A DNA stretch of 64,000 bases, taken from positions 9,929,000 to 9,992,999 of the forward strand of contig CM055111.1 in assembly GCA_029204225.1 (NCBI GenBank). The letters run 5' to 3'. A program made the position numbers and the translations under genes. Below the pieces are notes generated by a model, which searched no databases, had not been told where the DNA came from, and saw only the letters and a program-made list of their open reading frames with translations. This DNA comes from Diphasiastrum complanatum (taxonomy: Eukaryota > Streptophyta > Lycopodiopsida > Lycopodiales > Lycopodiaceae). This document shows positions 1-11,540 of the stretch, one piece after another. Each line of letters opens with the position of its first letter. Position 1 is the first letter of the stretch.

Positions 1-601
1 TGATTCCCTTTATTTGTATAGTGATAGGATCAATGCATAAGTATAACGGAATTGTGGGGGAGGATAAGCTTTTTTTAGACAAGCTTTCTTTTTGTTTGGA
101 GCGAGCTCCTCATTCAATTGGGGCCACCCCTTTGTTTGGTGCTGCAAAAGCTTACACCTTCATGATCCTTCATGGGAATCTATTGCGCTATCACACAGTA
201 CCCTTCAACATATAAAGTCTTTGCTCCTCCACGTGCAATCACTACCATCTGCCACAATTTAATCTTAAAGGACGGCAAAGGATCTTCTTCAATGTACTTT
301 AAAAAAGCTGAAACTTCAACACTGGGAAAGACTATAAGAAACAATGAATCACGTGGGCTGAGATTTGAACAAAGAAAGGCCTTGATCTAATCCTCACTTT
401 CAATGTAAGGAGGCTACATCTCTTTCCTCTCACATGGCAGACCACAACGGCTCCTAATTGTTAGGGGGTGGTTTGTCTCCTATGATGAGGCACTGACTCC
501 TTAGCCACACTTCGGCTTCTACAGGACTTTTGCTATGGGGTTTGCTCAAAAATGGAACCAACAAATCCATCGACAAACCAGTAACCAGCAATTGAGGCTA
601 A

Positions 602-604
<3 letters not shown>
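1..604. other. Unassigned sequence at left edge
   Basis: No reading frame here resembles a known family. Short frames of 60-70 codons overlap on both strands with no domain or splice context. The stretch ends at a GA dinucleotide array belonging to the LINE 3' end beside it. Confidence 0.4.
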
Positions 605-638
<34 letters not shown>

Positions 639-699
639 AGTGACGTCTTTTCCATGCCAAAGGGCGTATAAGACTAGTAAATGTACATGTCAAGTATGT
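605..699 (-). mobile_element. LINE 3' end with (CT)n tail
   Basis: On the minus strand the sequence at 636-699 runs from a TACATTTACTAG block through TCTTATACGCCC, TTTGGCATGGAAAAGACG and then into a CT array at 605-635. The same block precedes CT arrays at 23500-23608, 29712-29815, 47275-47397 and 47632-47778. The part GCCYTTTGGC can fold as a short hairpin. No LINE coding sequence lies upstream of it, so this is a 5'-truncated copy, or its body has decayed. Confidence 0.6.
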
Positions 700-1128
700 G
701 GTATCAATGGAAGCGTATGGAACGTCTCCGAAACAATAATGAAAGAAAAAACAATCGTCATGACATAGAAATCCCTCACTCCACCCATAACAAAATATTA
801 CCATTTTTGGAGGTCCAAACTTCTCCCATGTTCCCATACCCTCGAACCTATGGGTCCACAACCCCTCTACTAGAGGCTTTGACCTTCGTCAAGAATTTGG
901 CCAGCCCTTATTGAAAGTGTTATATCTAAAATTTTGAAGCCATTAGGTATTGAAAAACAAGTGGTTTGTATCCATTTTGCAACGTTACTTTCATGTGACT
1001 ACATTGGTGAGGAGCTCTACTAAATACAATTATTTCCAACAAGCGGCTTCTTATAAAAAAGAATGTTGTTTCTTGATCAAAGAGCCAACTCAATGATTCC
1101 TTCATTGTTTTGAAGGATCGTTGACATC
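700..1128. other. Unassigned sequence left of Gy1
   Basis: No recognisable coding or repeat structure beyond weak similarity of 700-730 to sequence beside the LINE 3' end at 29.8 kb. The ATTGA target duplication of the Ty3 element follows at 1129-1133. Confidence 0.35.
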
Positions 1129-1133
1129 ATTGA

Positions 1134-1598
1134 AGTTATGATCAAAATCTCAGGTGTTGAATCAATGAAGCATAAAAGACAGCAATAGACTAAAGTCCTA
1201 CAAGCAATAGACAAGACAATAGGTTCTCCCACGAAGAGCCCAAGCAATACCAATCAATAATCTGAAAAATGAGTGTACAAATGCCCCTATAAATACCCTA
1301 CCAATGAACCCTAAAATAGGAATTCAAAAGTAAAAGGAGGCAAAATGTGGAGGGAAAATAGTGCGCCCTCCTACGGGCCCCCACTCCACATATAACCATA
1401 TAATAAGGGCCCAAGGCCAGTCAATGTCATAAAAAAGGACCCAGTGCGGGTCATAAGCATATAAAAAGCCTCTGGGGCCTGTACATGACTAATATAAAAT
1501 GCGTAACCAGAAATATACATAACCAACAGTAAATGTAAAGAGGCCTGCGGAATATATGCAGAGTAGCCCAGTAGGCCTGTATCCTGTAGTCCGTAACT
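1134..1598 (-). repeat. Gy1 3' LTR
   Basis: 465 bp. It matches 6971-7433 almost base for base. On the minus strand it starts AGTTACGG and ends GATCATAACT, so the ends are AGTTA...TAACT instead of the usual TG...CA. Flanked by ATTGA on the outside and by a short purine tract on the inside. Confidence 0.93.
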
Positions 1599-1608
1599 CT
1601 CCCTGGCT
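1599..1608 (-). other. Gy1 polypurine tract
   Basis: On the minus strand GCCAGGGAG abuts the 3' LTR start AGTTACGG. It is short and not perfectly purine, but its position is right for plus-strand priming. Confidence 0.5.
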
Positions 1609-1674
1609 ATAAAGAACATTGCCCCCAATGTAGGCAAAATAAGATAAGAACCAGTGCTAGAGAAAAATACTGCA

Positions 1675-3306
1675 TCAAGATATCCCATCTGAGAAAGGAA
1701 CATCAAGAGAAGCCGGAGCATCCCGAGAAGCAATGGTAGCTGCAAGTGACCGAGCCTGATCAGCCAGGATAGGGGTATGATAAAAAACATCAATGGGCTC
1801 CCAAGTAGCCTCCTCAATAGGACGACCATCCCACTGGACCAAAAACTGAACCTGCCGATGGCGACGACTATGCAATAAGCGCACCTGTAAAATAGCAGCT
1901 GGCAGGAATGGAAAAAGCTCTGAATCTGTAGGAAATGAGGAATCTCGAGGAGCATCATCCTCAATAGCAGCACGTAATAAACTGACATGAAAGATATCAC
2001 AAGCCCGAGTAGCAGCAGGTAACTCAAGACGATATGTAACTGGACTGAGGCGCTAAAGAATCTGAAAAGGCCCATAATAGTGCGGCGCAAGCTTCTCAGT
2101 AGAAGCAAGACCCTGTACAAAACGATGGCGAGCAAAGCGTAACCGGAGAAAAACAGTATCACCCTCTGCAAACTCAACATGGCGTTGATGACGATCAACA
2201 ATGGTCCTGTACCGCTGCTGAATATGCTGTAAATGAGTAGCAGCTCTAGTAATAATCTCCCGAGCACTCGAAAGATAAGATGAAATAGTAACAGGTGCAT
2301 TATCTGGAGGAGCAGGTATACCGGGTAGAACTGGTGAGTATCCATGAGCAAGCAGGAAAGGAAAAACACCTGTGCTGGAACTAACAGAACTGTTATAACT
2401 ATACTCAGCCAAACATAAATGCTGATCCCAATCACGACCAGAAGGAGAAACATGATGTCGTAAATAATCCTCCAATACCCGGTTAATAACCTCAGACTGA
2501 CCATCCGCAGAAGAATGATAAGCAGTGCCCATAAGTATCCTAACATCCAAGATACGCATAAGCTCTATCCAAAAACCTGATGTAAACTTGGTATCCCGAT
2601 CAGTAAGTATAGATCGTGGGAGACCATGTAAGCGGAAAATAATAAATATACGACCACACTGCTCTGCTGTAATAGTACGTCTGACTGGTATGAAATGAGC
2701 TTGTTTAGAAAACCTATCAACTACCACCAAACAAGAGTCATGACCACGCTGAGTATGGAAAAGACCTAAAATGAAGTCCATAGATATATCAGTCCACTGG
2801 CGGGAAGGAATAGGCCAACTTTTAAGGAGACCGCCAGGTTTTTCACGGGAATACTTGTTACGAAGGAATAAATCACAAGTATGAATAAGGTGGGAAAGCT
2901 CACGCTTCATGGAAGGCCAATAAAAATGTTCTTTCAAACAAAACAAGGACTTTTGAAAACCAAAATGGCCACCAACAGGAGAGGAATGGACATCAAGAAG
3001 GAGTTGTGGACGTATAACGAGAGTGCTGGGAATACATAACGAACCATAGTGAAACAAACGATGATTAACAATGGAATAAACCTGGTGAGGGTGAGAGGAA
3101 GGACGAGAGGCAGACGACATAACATCACGAAAGTTTGGACATGTGGCATAAGCCTGAGGAAGATCATCATACCAAGAGTGGGGAGACGTAACAAGACTGT
3201 AAGTAAGAGCAGGTAAACGAGACAAAGCATCAGCAGCAGCGTTACTTTTACCAGGCTTATAATGAATATCAAAATGAAAGGACTGTAAAAACTGAAGCCA
3301 ACGGTA
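1675..3306 (-). pseudogene. Gy1 integrase plus chromodomain (broken)
   Basis: Continues the pol frame after a TAG at 3307-3309. It contains the C-terminal end of RNase H, the integrase zinc domain, the catalytic core and a chromodomain. Counting from 3225, the zinc ligands His80, His87 and Cys117 are present, but the last Cys is Phe120 (codon 2866-2868). The core shows D151 (MDFI), D210 (LTDRDTKF) and E246 (GQSEVINR), the usual D,D-35-E spacing. A TAG at 2053-2055 separates the core from the C-terminal part (PVTYRLELP) and the chromodomain at about 1884-1790 (FLVQWDGRPIEEATWEP), which is in the same frame. The chromodomain places it in the chromovirus branch of Ty3 elements, where it is known to bind chromatin. 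The missing zinc ligand and the stop make it non-functional. Confidence 0.85.
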
Positions 3307-5266
3307 CTAACGATCACTAAGATCCTTTCGTGTATACAAATAACGAAGTGACTGGTGATCAGTAAAAACATCAAACGGAACACGATACAGATAATGACGC
3401 CACTTCTTTAAAGCAAAAATGATAGCAAGCAACTCTTTTTCATGAGTGGAATAGCGCTGCTCATACGAACGAAGACGATGGGATTCATATGCAATAACAC
3501 ACTGACGCTGACGTAACAAAGCACCTAATCCTGTGGAACTAGCATCAGTCTCAACAGCAAAACGCTGGGAAAAATCTGGAAGACAAAAAACAGGGGCAGT
3601 GGTAAGCTTAACCTTCAAAGTATCAAAAGTTGACTGACATGCGGGAGTCCAAGCAAATGAAGTTTCCTTTTTCAACAGAGCATGCAAAGGAGATGCAAGA
3701 GTGGCAAAATGAGCAACTGGTTTACGAAGATGGATAGCAAGACCAAGAAACATACGAACATCATGAACATCAGCAGGCACAGGCCATGAAAGAATAGAAC
3801 GGACCTTACGAGGGTCGAGACGAACAATACCATTAGTAACAAAGAAGCCCAAAAACTCGATTTGTACAACAGCAAAAGAACATTTAGAACGTCTAGCATA
3901 CAGATGATGAGTAACTAACAAAACAAAAACAGAATGAACGTGCTGAACATGAAGAGAGCGAGTGGTGCTATAAATGAGGATATCGTCAAAATAAACAATG
4001 ACACTTTCCAAGCAGAGGACGAAAGACGTTATTCATGACACTCTGAAAAGTGGGCGGACCATTGGTAACACCAAAAGGAAGGACACGAAACTCATACAGA
4101 CCAAAGTGGGTACGGAAAGCTGTCTTGTGCTCATCAGGAGGATGCATACGAATCTAGTGATAACCATAACGGAGGTCAAGTTTAGAAAAGATCTTGGCTT
4201 GGCCTAACTGGTCAAACAGGTCATCCATATGAGGGATAGGGTACTGATTACGGATAGTAAGTTTATTTAAAGCACGATAATCAATACATAGACGTTTAGT
4301 ACCATCCTTCTTATCAACAAGTAAAACAAGAGCACCAAAAGGGCTGTGGCTAGGAACAATAAGGCCTTGACGTAATAAATCAGACACCTGACGCTGGACT
4401 TCCTCGCGCTCAACAATAGACATACGAAAAGGAGGACGAGAAGGAGGTGATGCAGAGGAAACAAGGTCTATATGGTGGTTGACATCTCGTAAAGGTGGTA
4501 ACTGAGTCGGCTCTCTAAAAACATGCTCAAATTCACGCAATAGTTCAGAAAATACCTGTGGCAAAGGTGGTGCATCCGCAATAGGCTGAACTGGCTGAAC
4601 AGAAAGAATAGCCGCACAGTGGGCCTTCGGGAGGCTCCGTATGAACTGCTTCCCGGAAATAAGCTGATAGTCCTGCCGAGAATCAATACCGAAAAATATA
4701 TGCTGAGTACCATCATGAGAGAATGTCAATGTCTGCTGCTGGAGGTCTACTGTAACTGCACCAAGGGATGCAAACCAATCAGCACCGAGGATAAGATCGT
4801 ACCGTGTAAGTGGAATAATATGAAAATCTGCCTGACCAAGGAAGTCTCCAATCCGATATGAAAGCTGCTGATACATCTGCGTGCTAGGAAAAGAGTGTGC
4901 GCTGGCAACCTCAACATGCAGGGGATGAGGCGTAGTGACTGGCATAGCACGAATGCGTGTAGTAATATGACTGCTGAGAAACGAGTGAGTGCTACCCATG
5001 TCAACAAGGGCAATAAACTCACGACCAGTGATACGTACGCGAAGACGGATATGGCGTGGACCCGGCTTACCGGCCCAAGTAGCATAAGCAAGCTGAGCAT
5101 GGCATACAGCTAGATCAGTGGGATTAGGAACAGGCTCAGTGGGTGTGGCAAACTGATCAACAGGTGGGTCATCATCAAGAATATGAAGGCATATGGCAGA
5201 ATCAGGACTATCATCAGGTGTGTCAGCATCATGGAAATAGATGGCAGTAGCAGTGGCAGGCTGTCG
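3307..5266 (-). pseudogene. Gy1 protease, reverse transcriptase and RNase H (broken)
   Basis: Follows the gag zinc knuckle in the same frame. The aspartic protease motif reads VDMGSTHSF with Met at 4997-4999, where families of this type have Ser or Thr after the catalytic Asp, so the protease is probably dead. Reverse transcriptase begins with PPFRMS and reaches KLDLRYGYH, then a TAG at 4154-4156 where Gln is normal, then IRMHPPDEHKTAF in the same frame. A one-base frameshift near 4005-4012 comes before the catalytic YFDD at 3982-3993. RNase H follows, with ETDASSTGLGALL, HEKELLAI and TDHQSLRYL. A second TAG at 3307-3309 falls where Gln is expected (SDR-stop-YRWLQ). Confidence 0.88.
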
Positions 5267-6204
5267 GCAATCACGGGCGATATGATCAAGACTCTTACAG
5301 TTGAAACATAAGCGCTTCTCACGGATCTCAGACATCTCAGGCTGTGAGTAGCGACGAACAAAAACAGGACGAGGAGAAAAAGGAGGACGTGGTGCGGAAG
5401 GAAGAGTGGACGAAGGTGAACTGACAGATGTGGTACTAGCAGAGGATGGAGAGGAAAAAATAGGACGTGTGAAAGGACGCGAAGGACGAGAAACAGAGGA
5501 AGAGATGGGAGAGTACTTGTGCTGCAGTGCGGTAGCAAGGGAGATGGCGTGAGAAAGAGTGAGTGGAAAAAAAGAAGAAACATCAAAAGCTCTGTAAACC
5601 GTGTCATATAAGCAGCCAAGTCACCAGTGTGAGATAAATTGCGAAAGATGTCGCGTTGTCGAACAAGCCACTGAGGATCAATCATCGCTAGGCGGAGTGC
5701 TGTAATAAACTCTGTCCAACTAGCAAGGCCAGGGTGTGAAGCCGTCTGGCGAAACATGCGCCACCAAGTAGCAGCACGGCCCTCCAAGCGTAAAGCAGCC
5801 AAATGTATCCGCTGAATGTCAGTCTTAGAAAACATAAGGAAGTAGGTCTCAAGCTTAGAATACCAATTCTCGAGTTCATTCCCATCGGATGACCCAGAAT
5901 ACACAGTAAGCTGAACCTTATCCTTGAAGTCTCGTGGCAAAGGACCAGAAGATGAAGGAGTCTCGGGTGGTGGAAATGTACGTTGTGGGGGAACAGGTGG
6001 AGATAGTGGAGAAACACTGGACTGTAATGATAGTGTAGCAATTTGGGCAGAAAGAGCAGTGAACGTCTCTCGTAACTCCTAGCGTAAATCAGTGCGTACA
6101 TCACTCATGGCTTCCCTAAGATGATCTCGGAATTCATGCCGTACTTCGTCGAGGTAAGTGGAAGACGGTATGCGAGGCTCAGAAGATGTAGGGGAAGTAT
6201 CCAT
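5267..6204 (-). pseudogene. Gy1 gag with CCHC zinc knuckle (broken)
   Basis: I chose the ATG at 6204 because it opens a frame continuous with the gag core and is the first one upstream. The N-terminal part is Ser/Pro rich. The core contains ENWYSKLETYF and the TWWRMF-type retrotransposon gag motif. A TAG lies at 6079-6081 in frame. A one-base frameshift near 5585 moves the coding frame before the Ser/Pro-rich linker and the zinc knuckle [14 protein letters not shown] (5267-5308, CX2CX4HX4C). Gag forms the particle and binds RNA. With the stop and frameshift this copy cannot make it. Confidence 0.82.
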
Positions 6205-6958
6205 GGTCAAGGAATGCAGGAAGTGAAGAGAGTGTAAGAAAAGCTTAATATCGGAGGGAGCGGACTTTTGTCGTCACCCCAAATACGCTTTAGGTACACA
6301 AACGACACTAAGAGCAAGAAAGGAAATGACAAATGTCAAGAAAAGGTGTGGAAAGCAAGGAAAAAACAGCAAAGATACCTCTCGATAGAGCTCCAAGCGT
6401 GTGCGAAGAGCTGGCTGGAAAATGTGACCACAAGGAGAATGAAAGTGGGCGCTGGACAGCCTCCAATCAATGCTGAGAATATGGCTGGAAATCTGTGGAA
6501 AACGTGATGAAATAGGGCGATGGACAGCCTCCAATCAAAACTGAAATATGGCTGAAACTCTGCTGGAACAATGGCTGAAAAATGTGATGAAGTAGGGCGC
6601 TGGACAGCCTCCAATCAATGCTGAAAAGATGGCTGGGAATCCTCTCCCTGTATCAAATGGAGAATTCAAGAAAAAAAAAGAGGGAAAAGGATTTGGAACT
6701 TGGGCGCCGGAAATAATCTGCCCAAAAAAAAAAAAAAAAAAAAATTTCCGGCCGCCAAATTTAGCGAAAGTACTTCCGCTAACTATCTGCTAAAGCTCCG
6801 CCAAGGAAAATGCTCTGATGGGAGTTGGTCCTCCTCCAAATTGTGCTAAATGTTGCTTAAGCAAAGAGACGAATGCCCTCAGCAAAGAGAGAAAAATCAG
6901 CAAGGAAAATGGACACCCAATCAGAAAATCAGATCTGAAATTCAACAATCAGGAAAGT
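6205..6958 (-). other. Gy1 untranslated leader
   Basis: About 750 bp between the primer site and the gag ATG. It has a tandem repeat (6440-6640) and an A-tract at 6724-6743 (T-tract in the sense strand). No coding frame fits. Confidence 0.7.
6440..6640. repeat. Tandem repeat in Gy1 leader
   Basis: Three imperfect copies, about 70-85 bp apart, of a unit containing GGACAGCCTCCAATCAA followed by a GCTGAAA/ATGGCTGG part. It lies in the 5' leader of the retroelement. A packaging or regulatory role is possible but only a guess. Confidence 0.75.
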
Positions 6959-6970
6959 GCTCTGATACCA
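6959..6970 (-). other. Gy1 primer binding site (initiator tRNA-Met)
   Basis: The minus strand reads TGGTATCAGAGC directly after the 5' LTR end (CATAACT). This is the usual complement of the 3' end of plant initiator tRNA-Met and fixes the inner LTR boundary. Confidence 0.92.
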
Positions 6971-7433
6971 AGTTATGATCAAAATCTCAGGTGTTGAATC
7001 AATGAAGCATAAAAGACACCAATAGACTAAAGCCCTACAAGCAATAGACAAGACAATAGGTTCTCCCACGAAGAGCCCAAGCAATACCAATCAATAATCT
7101 GAAAAATGTGTACAAATGCCCCTATAAATACCCTACCAATGAACCCTAAAATAAGAATTCAAAAGTAAAGGGAGGCAAAATGTGGAGGGAAAATAGTGCG
7201 CCCTCCTACGGGCCCCCACTCCACATATAACCATATAATAAGGGCCCAAGGCCAGTCAATGTCATAAAAAAGGACCCAGTGCGGGTCATAAGCATATAAA
7301 AAGCCTCTGGGGCCTGTACATGACTAATATAAAATGCGTAACCAGAAATATACATAACCAACAGTAAATGTAAAGAGGCCTGCGGAATATATGCAGAGTA
7401 GCCCAGTAGGCCTGTATCCTGTAGTCCGTAACT
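6971..7433 (-). repeat. Gy1 5' LTR
   Basis: 463 bp, about 99% identical to the copy at 1134-1598, with the same AGTTA...TAACT ends. The outer flank is ATTGA (7434-7438), identical to the flank at 1129-1133. Confidence 0.93.
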
Positions 7434-7438
7434 ATTGA

Positions 7439-10400
7439 TATATTTAAGGGGGAGTTTCAACCCACTTGATCTGATTTTGTGATTGATGAGATTATAATTT
7501 TTTGAAATGGATCAAAGACAATGATTTGACAAGCTCAACAAAGAAAATTTCCAAATATGGAAGCCAAAATGAGGTGTCTTGACCAAGAAACATTTTTAGA
7601 GAGTAGTCAATGGTATGGGAGACTTGCAACAATATTGGGTGCCAAAAGCTAGAAATGGTAAATATTTTTGAGACCACACATCTGTAGTTTAATGCTCGAG
7701 AATGGTAAATGCATAGCAGAATATGTTACACAATATCCCAACATGACTCAATATCCAACATGCAGTTTTGAGCAACCAATGATGCAATGCAGGAAAGAAG
7801 ACATGTAATTTCATCGATGTCTATTGAATATAAACTTTATACTAATCATGGATGTTCGTTCCAAGGGTAGTGTTGGAGATATGATATATCGATGTTATGT
7901 CTAGGATAATGCCTTACATGACATTGGAAAGTGAAAACTCTATGGAGTCCACTCACAAAGTCTTAGCCCATCAACTTCCTCAGTTTATGACTTGGCAGAA
8001 GTGGGCAATTGGGTGCACTTGAGCAAATCATATGCTCTTCAATTTAGTGACCAGTTCTATTTTTGGTAATTACAAGGTATGCCAATGGCAACATATTGGC
8101 CCATTCAACGTACTAGACATTATTGAACACACTATTGGTACATTAAATGACAAATAAGCCTAAGAACCTCATAATGTAGTTGATGAATTCTTATGTGTAA
8201 ATGGACTTCGGACATATCAACATATGGACCACACATGAAAATACACAGAGCTCTTCTAACTTCATCTCTCTCACAAAATATTCTAGAAGAACTCTTGTAA
8301 CAAAAGCTTTGTGTCTTCTCTCCTCTCCTCTAGTGTTAATTGCATATGAAATAGAAAAAATTTCAATTGAACTCATCGTCGAAGAAAATTCTGACAAAAG
8401 TTGTACCACATTGAGTACAATCGTTGATTGTGACCACCCATCTGGCGAAGTAATCTCCTTTTCCCATCACGTCTCCAAATGTAAAGCTCTGCTCCCGCAA
8501 TTCCTAATATCTACTCCAATAATCAAGATCACAAGTTTGAATGTTGGTTGAAGGACAACAAAAGGCAAATGCATAAACATTGTTTGAGCTTGAGCTTGAC
8601 TACATAGAACTAAAAATTTCAATGATTTGTATTTCAAATGCATCCTACATCTTCAATAAAATGTTTCAATAATCATAAGGAGACAAATGCCATATATATA
8701 ATACAGTATAAAAACTTAAAATTTGGTTTAGCGGGCAAGCCCTTCAAAATATCATGAAGATAAATCTCCCACGTCATGACCATGAGATAACTTACAACAT
8801 TGTACATATTAAAGAATGGCAAAACTAGCCAAAAAATTATTCCAATGAACAACCGGTGCTCCATATGCTCAAATGCAAAACAAACCATGATATGCACTTA
8901 TCATATTACCAAATTCTGACTTATAACTAGCTAGTCATTTGTTATCTGCTTGTCCTCCAACTTAGAATAAACATATTCTTCAATGAGTTAGAAGCTAAAA
9001 CGAAACGTTTGATGGCATAAACTTGCAAATCATAACTTTCACTAAAACAGCTCACGAAATATACCTTTGGCATGTTATGCAACAATATGATAAAGAGTAA
9101 TCTAATTTTGTTAGAGCATAGATGGTGTCTGAGCACTAGTTCCTTGAGACAAATGGGTATAGATTACAATGTACAAAACAAGAACATGAATTTTGTGAGA
9201 AACATAAGAGTCATTTCAAGATGCTCAATATATGTAGATACGTAATACATAGTACATACATACATATATTTACACATGTGGGTTCGCAACTATAACTGTG
9301 TACTCTATGCAAGTGTGTGTACACACTACACAAGGAACCATCCCATAACAAGCAAAAATGGACTTAAAGTAGGAAAAAAGAAATATTAATTTGACATGTA
9401 GATGATGGACAAGTAGATTGATGGTGCCATCTTCAACGCTATAGAGTCATCCACAAAGTCTAAGATCATCAAGTCCATCATGGTCTAAATGCTACAATGT
9501 CTTGTTTGCTACTTGCTTTGGTAGTGCCCAAGAGTAGATTGGGTCACATGCACAAACACATGTCCCATAACGTCCATCTAAATTAGACTTCCATGTATAC
9601 TAATATGATAGAAAAATATATCAACATCTAAGAGAGTACCCAAGATAACCAAGGAGGTGTGCAATCTTAAACCTTATTAAGTCCAACCACAAAATTTCAT
9701 ATCGTCAACTCCATCATGCATAGCATGAACCAAACACTATGAGATACATACTCATTTTGACAGTGCCCGGAGTAGGTTAGGTTGCACAAACATATATCCA
9801 CAAAAGCTTCCATACATTTGTAAAGTTTCTATCAATTCCCCGATGGTGAAGGCAAACTAAGTCATGATGAAGGCTAGCACTAAAGAGCGAAGCCAATCAC
9901 ATGAAGGCCTCATAGAAGAAAAAATCTCAAAGAGGATAATAAGGTGTCAACATTCCAATTTTCTACACAACCATATACTAGTGCCTCTTGATGTACCTAA
10001 TTAGATGTGCATTGTGCACAATCTTCAAAACATGTGATATAAGGCAAAACAATAAACATCTTCTCCCTTTAGATTGTCGTTTTGCTCCACTGAATGGTCT
10101 AACTTGTTGTAAGCTCAACATGCAATAGGTGATGCCTTTCTTTTGAGGCCTTGCCACTAACTGTAATTACGAGCCATACTTTTAGGAACTTCTTTGCATA
10201 TTTTCCAATATTAATCGATGTATGCCTAGATTGGCAATGTCTTCTAGCAACATGGAGCAGAAATGCACAAACATTTGCTGCAACAAGCAAGTTAATTTCA
10301 ACTCCTTCCCAGTCAACGACAATTCTCAACTATCTATTTGCACAAGGCTTTTCCTTCTACTCTAGCGATTTGTTCGAACAAACGACTATTTTCTCAAGAA

Positions 10401-10814
10401 TGTGGTTGCAAAAGCTTGAATTTAAATTCACCATTGATATCCAAAAAGTAGATATTTTCAATAAAATAAGACGACGTATGTCTTAATAGTGATTTATCTT
10501 TTTACACATTGGCTCTTTAATACCGAGCATAAGATAATGGTCCTTCAATGAAAATATGCAGTTCTCCAATTTGGAACATTATTTAAGTTCATTGCCAACA
10601 ATTCTCGTATCTGGGTCACATGGCTGCCAAAGGGTTGCTCAAGCCCTCATCTCTCTAACCCAACAATTATTCATATAACTTAACAATCACACTTCTGCCA
10701 CAACATGGTCTTGTAATCAACTCGACCAATTCTCAACCCAATAAACCACAATCATGAAGGCTAGGCCCATAATGGTCATCCTTAACTTGCATCTTTGGCT
10801 ACTTCTCGAATGGG
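7439..10814. other. Unassigned intergenic stretch
   Basis: No convincing gene. Around 7500-7660 the plus strand has a decayed copia gag-like line (NFQIWKPK) with stops. 7941-8040, 9430-9570 and 9680-9800 share diverged words (ATCRTCAACTCCATCATG and TAGTGCCCRAGAGTAGRTTRGGT types), suggesting an old dispersed or tandem repeat. Frames of 116 codons at 8201 and 111 codons at 10151 (both plus) show no known motif. Confidence 0.4.
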
Positions 10815-10822
10815 CTCACAGT

Positions 10823-11212
10823 CATAGTTGCCAAGGAACAGGAACGAAATGGGAGCGGGAACGTTTTCGAGAACTTGGGAACGTGGGAACGCCACGTCAT
10901 TAAATATACATTTGAAACAATGCCGAGGAAAATCGACAAAGTGTAGGAATGGAACCGGCCTTATTTCTCAAAAACGAGTATCTTGATACTTTTGATGGGT
11001 TTTTATACATGCATATGAACCCTTTTATGGGTAACAGTCAATAAAATACTGAGAAGCTTAAAAAAAAGGAGGGTTTATTAGAACATTTTGCTTTTGCTAT
11101 TAGGGAACGCGTTCCCACTGCTACAGAAACGTTCCCACCTGGGAACGCCTGGTAGGAGGGAACATGGGGAACGCTTTCCCAGTGGGTGGGAACGCATTCC
11201 TTGGTAAGTATG
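10823..11212. mobile_element. hAT-type MITE (390 bp, GGAACG repeats)
   Basis: The left end reads CATAGTTGCCAAGGAACAGG. The reverse complement of the right end reads CATACTTACCAAGGAATGCG, a clear terminal inverted repeat. Flanking 8-mers CTCACAGT (10815-10822) and CCGACAGT (11213-11220) match at six of eight positions, as expected for an old hAT target duplication. Both subterminal regions carry many copies of GGGAACG or its complement CGTTCCC. No coding capacity. It shares the CATA-type ends with the elements at 30254 and 32447. Confidence 0.8.
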
Positions 11213-11220
11213 CCGACAGT

Positions 11221-11540
11221 TCATTGCTCGAGACACACAACCTAGCTTAGGCTAGATACCTAGCTCATGTTAGTAGTCAAGATAGTAGCTTACAATCGTT
11301 AGAGTTGTTCCTTCCGAGGTCACCGAAGTTCCACAACTAGACCCTACCATCAAATTTGTCACAATGCACAGCATGGACTGTAGACTACAACATTCTTGAT
11401 ATATCATTCATCCAACAAAAATGCACGTCACATGAATAAACACGCTCCACCATAACCATTGATAGAAAGACCAATGTGTTGAATTTTTATCACTCACTCA
11501 AGCTAGCAAAGGAGAGCAAAACGAATTGATCGAAGTCCAT
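11221..11540. other. Unassigned sequence
   Basis: Nothing recognisable. It separates the MITE from the minus-strand LINE ORF1 piece. Confidence 0.35.

Larger units (their letters stand above)
1134..7433 (-). mobile_element. Gy1: Ty3 chromovirus, full length but broken
   Basis: A 6300-bp LTR retrotransposon on the minus strand, bounded by near-identical LTRs (1134-1598 and 6971-7433) and by perfect 5-bp target duplications ATTGA at 1129-1133 and 7434-7438. Order on the minus strand is LTR, primer site, long leader, gag with zinc knuckle, protease, reverse transcriptase, RNase H, integrase, chromodomain, purine tract, LTR. The LTRs differ by about four substitutions and one 2-bp indel, so the insertion is fairly young. 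Even so, the polyprotein has four TAG stops and at least two frameshifts and cannot be autonomous. The element may have been copied in trans while already dead. Confidence 0.93.

Noticed and set aside
1371-2546. Long minus-strand frame of 391 codons, Leu/Val rich
   Set aside because: It overlaps the Gy1 integrase and chromodomain in another frame and runs into the LTR; composition is that of an antisense or out-of-frame shadow.
8201-8551. 116-codon plus-strand frame
   Set aside because: No known motif, no splice or regulatory context, and average length for chance frames in this AT-rich stretch.
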